Positions 30,142 through 31,000 of a DNA stretch of 31,000 nt are shown one piece after another. Within the stretch, counting starts at the first letter, position 1. Every line of letters starts with the position of its first letter. The DNA lies in the NCBI GenBank assembly GCA_002179805.1, contig NAVB01001161.1, positions 1-31,000 of the forward strand. The letters run 5' to 3'. The stretch comes from Acanthamoeba lenticulata. Lineage: Eukaryota > Discosea > Longamoebia > Acanthamoebidae. Below the pieces are notes generated by a model, which was given only the letters and a program-made list of their open reading frames with translations, was not told the DNA's origin and ran no database searches. The translations under genes and the position numbers were made by a program.

Positions 30142-31000
30142 ATGCCGAGCTTTGCTCCCGGATATATCATTTCGCGCCGGCGCGTCCCGAGGCCTGGACC
30201 TGCGCCTGTGCAGACAGAACCAACCTTCCCCCTCCCGCTCAAGGTGTGTGTTGCCAACGCGCGTGTTTGTTGCACTCTTGGTTGTCCTGTGCCTGAGCGC
30301 TCACCGCGTGCGTGTGTGTACAACGCCTTTGCACCACCAAACGACTGCAGGCGGCGAGCGTGGAGGCGAAGGTGTCCGACTTCTGCGCGTCCATCACTGT
30401 TCGTCAAAAGTTCGTCAACACAGAGGACTCGCCCATTGAAGGTTCGTAGTGACGCGTTCTTACCCACCTCCAGCGCAAGTGGCCTCCATTGGTGGCTTCT
30501 GACCTTTTCACAAACGATATAAATAAATATAAATAAATATTTCATCTTTTGCAGCCATCTACCAGTTCCCACTGGAGGACAAGGCGACGGTGAGCGACTT
30601 CACAGCCATCGTCGATGGCAATAAGATCAAGGGCACCATCCAGGAGAAGGAAGAGGCCAAGAACACCTACGTATGCCTTTACCCCTCATTTTTCTACATT
30701 TTTCTACATTTTATTCTTATTTATTATTATTATAAATACATCTCTAATCTTGGTGGCATTGGACCTGCATCATCATCAGGACGATGCGATCTCGAGCGGC
30801 CATGGGGCCTACCTCATGGAGCAGGACGAGGAGGTGCCCAACGTTTTCACCGTCAACGTGGGCAACCTGCCGCCGGGCAAGGAGGTCGACATCGCCATCA
30901 CCTACGTCACCGAGCTCACCTTTGAGGAGGGCCAACTGCGCTTCTGCATGCCCTCGAACGAAAACCCGTCCTACAAGGCCCTCGGCGCCACGGGCGCCCT
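30142..31000 (+). CDS. VIT-domain protein, probably VIT-VWA (VWA5A/inter-alpha-trypsin-like), partial
   Basis: The gene starts with MPSFAPGYIISRRRVPRPGP and runs off the right edge. Exons are 30142-30243, 30351-30441, 30555-30670 and 30780 onwards, joined by clean GT-AG introns. The encoded VIT domain is complete or nearly so: VSDFCASITVRQKFVNTEDS, PIEAIYQFPLEDKATVSDFT, AIVDGNKIKGTIQEKEEAKN, AYLMEQDEEVPNVFTVNVGN and LPPGKEVDIAITYVTELTFE. This follows the family pattern of PIEAxYxFPL, EKxxAxxxY, LxEQ and NVGxLPPG. VIT domains are normally followed by a von Willebrand A domain, in vault PARP, inter-alpha-trypsin heavy chains and VWA5A. That part lies outside the window, so the full architecture is inferred. 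No signal peptide is seen, which suggests a cytosolic protein. Confidence 0.9.

Noticed and set aside
1..31000. CRISPR arrays, insertion sequences, transposons or viral genes
   Set aside because: No regular repeat-spacer pattern, terminal repeats, transposase or viral structural motifs were seen; the genes are intron-bearing eukaryotic genes.

Overview
The window looks like nuclear DNA of a free-living amoebozoan, most like Acanthamoeba. The coding sequence is GC-rich. Nearly every gene is broken by several short GT-AG introns of about 55-115 bases, many carrying AT-rich tracts, and genes are packed on both strands with gaps of a few hundred bases. The gene set also fits: a STAT-type transcription factor, a type III glutamine synthetase, a PARP, a VIT-domain protein and a Rho-family GTPase. 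The species call is inference; no rRNA or organelle marker is present.

Left part, mostly minus strand: the first exon of a Rho/Rac GTPase (1-152, cut by the window edge), a LanC-like protein (348-2456), a candidate circularly permuted tRNA (2672-2747, plus strand), a coiled-coil protein with a long low-complexity tail (2910-5931), a small disordered ORF of unclear status (5990-6457), and a WDR91 orthologue (7272-10286). A bidirectional promoter region with a perfect palindromic E2F-type site leads into the plus-strand block.

Middle, plus strand: a Nup50-like nucleoporin ending in two RanBP2-type zinc fingers (10814-12158), a TBC1D13-type Rab GAP (12524-14862), an F-box/RCC1-repeat protein (15340-17309), a type III glutamine synthetase (17891-20406) and a STAT protein (20653-23688). 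For the nucleoporin, the synthetase and the STAT the exons were traced by hand and the summed coding lengths are whole codons (268, 770 and 756 residues).

Right part: a degraded-looking minus-strand stretch (23873-25420) with a stop codon inside a glutamine repeat and a frame break; then a large minus-strand PARP (25494-29626) whose N-terminus is a NADAR (YbiA/DUF1768) domain, followed by a PARP zinc finger, PADR1, WGR, helical and ADP-ribosyltransferase domains; and finally the start of a VIT-domain protein (30142 to the window end).

These genes do not form an operon-like pathway. Loose themes are endosome and Rab control (WDR91, TBC1D13), nuclear transport and signalling (Nup50-like, STAT) and ADP-ribose signalling (NADAR-PARP). 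The two most unusual items are the NADAR-PARP fusion, which may join an ADP-ribose writer and an ADP-ribose hydrolase in one chain, and the permuted tRNA candidate.
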